DNA of 5,001 nt, taken from contig JACRBO010000837.1 of assembly GCA_016219235.1 (NCBI GenBank), positions 1 to 5,001 of the forward strand, read 5' to 3'. The notes under the pieces are model-generated. The model was given only the letters and a program-made list of their open reading frames with translations, did not search any database and was not told the DNA's origin. Position 1 is the stretch's first letter. Each line of letters starts with the position of its first letter. This DNA comes from Chloroflexota bacterium. Its GTDB lineage: Bacteria > Chloroflexota > Anaerolineae > Fen-1058. The position numbers and the translations under genes were made by a program. Positions 4,519 to 5,001 of this stretch are shown here, piece by piece.

Positions 4519-5001
4519 ATGCGTCGTCTATCTGCCGTTACGTTGGATCGCTTTATCCGTGCTGTAGTTTCCCTCACCATGTTGCTGAGCACAATCGGGC
4601 TGCCGTCTGCTGTGCCGGTGGCTCAAGCCAAGCCCATGGTTGAGTCACCACAAGCGCCAAGTGAGTCAACAGCGGCTTCTTCTCCAGCCGTATCCGTTAC
4701 GGCCAGTGTTACCGATTCGGTGAAGGCGACGGTTGTGCCTATAGAGGAACCGATCGTCACCGCAATTCCTCCAGTGGACGTAACCCCGGACAGCAAGGCG
4801 ATTCCCGTTGCCACGCCTATGCCGGAAGTGACGGCTACACCGGAAGTGAAGGAGACGCCTGTACCCGGTGCAGTGCAACTCACGGTAGATCAGGCCGGCG
4901 GGCGACTGGTATCGGCGGACAAACGGATTCAATTGGATGTGCCATCGGATCTGTTTAAGGACCAGACGCAGATCAAGATCACGCCGCTAAAGTTCGAGAC
5001 A
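4519..5001 (+). CDS. Secreted protein with signal peptide, Pro/Thr/Val-rich linker and a ZU5-like start (3' partial)
   Basis: The frame runs 161 codons from ATG 4519 off the right edge without a stop. Residues 1-37 form a signal peptide, with a basic N-terminus (MRRLSAVTLDRFIR), a hydrophobic core (AVVSLTMLLSTIGL) and a cleavage site after AQA (35-37). Residues 38-117 are a low-complexity Pro/Thr/Ser/Val/Glu linker with a small internal repeat (PEVTATPEVKETPVP). From about 118 a folded domain begins: LTVDQAGGRLVSADKRIQLD and then VPSDLFKDQTQIKITPL. The pattern GG-L-S-D-R-L-VP followed by a beta-rich stretch resembles ZU5-like segments. In related bacteria these often sit at the start of long exported proteins such as RHS/YD-repeat proteins. 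That extension is a guess, since the rest lies off the window. The strong Shine-Dalgarno and the long dyad-rich upstream region suggest separate regulation from the leftward genes. Confidence 0.75.
   Translation, partial: MRRLSAVTLDRFIRAVVSLTMLLSTIGLPSAVPVAQAKPMVESPQAPSESTAASSPAVSVTASVTDSVKATVVPIEEPIVTAIPPVDVTPDSKAIPVATPMPEVTATPEVKETPVPGAVQLTVDQAGGRLVSADKRIQLDVPSDLFKDQTQIKITPLKFET

Noticed and set aside
4238..4643. Two overlapping open frames on the plus strand before and across the secreted-protein start
   Set aside because: They contain palindromes and run out of frame through the signal peptide of the gene with the good Shine-Dalgarno. No protein-like composition or motif is seen.

Overview
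The window looks like a moderately GC-rich bacterial chromosome. I infer a filamentous or surface-glycan-rich member of the Chloroflexota. The grounds are the style of the genes (a GT39-type membrane glycosyltransferase upstream of scpA, a GT4 enzyme with an NRTKCSVKL signature, and a secreted protein with a Pro/Thr linker), the scarcity of Shine-Dalgarno sequences, and many 7-8 bp tandem repeats at gene junctions. Similar heptanucleotide repeats are well known from filamentous cyanobacteria, so that phylum is the main alternative. No marker gene here settles the question.

Layout. Positions 1-591 (+) hold the C-terminal half of a GT4 glycosyltransferase that is open to the left edge, with a heptamer repeat at its visible 5' end. 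Positions 593-1003 (+) hold a VanZ-family membrane protein one base behind it. It converges on, and overlaps by 48 bp, scpA (956-1855, -), which encodes the kleisin of the SMC-ScpAB condensin. A 7-8 bp repeat array that reverses orientation (1863-1974) separates scpA from a 645-aa multi-pass GT-C glycosyltransferase (1982-3919, -). That gene is preceded by a 64-aa two-helix membrane protein (3937-4131, -). The three minus-strand genes probably run in the order 64-aa protein, glycosyltransferase, scpA. The first has a perfect extended -10 placed for a leaderless mRNA, and a second extended -10 lies at the end of the glycosyltransferase gene, upstream of scpA. A roughly 370-bp divergent intergenic region (4149-4518) carries a cluster of dyad symmetries. 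It is followed by a secreted, linker-bearing protein (4519 to beyond 5001, +), the only gene here with a clear Shine-Dalgarno sequence.

How it fits together. Two glycosyltransferases and a secreted protein suggest cell-envelope or exopolysaccharide work, with scpA as a housekeeping chromosome-segregation gene attached to the end of the minus-strand unit. I see no defence system, mobile element, CRISPR array or RNA gene. The most unusual content is the set of 7/8-bp tandem repeat arrays at four gene boundaries. Each has a different sequence. One of them supplies the stop codon of one gene and the start codon and first ~20 codons of the next.
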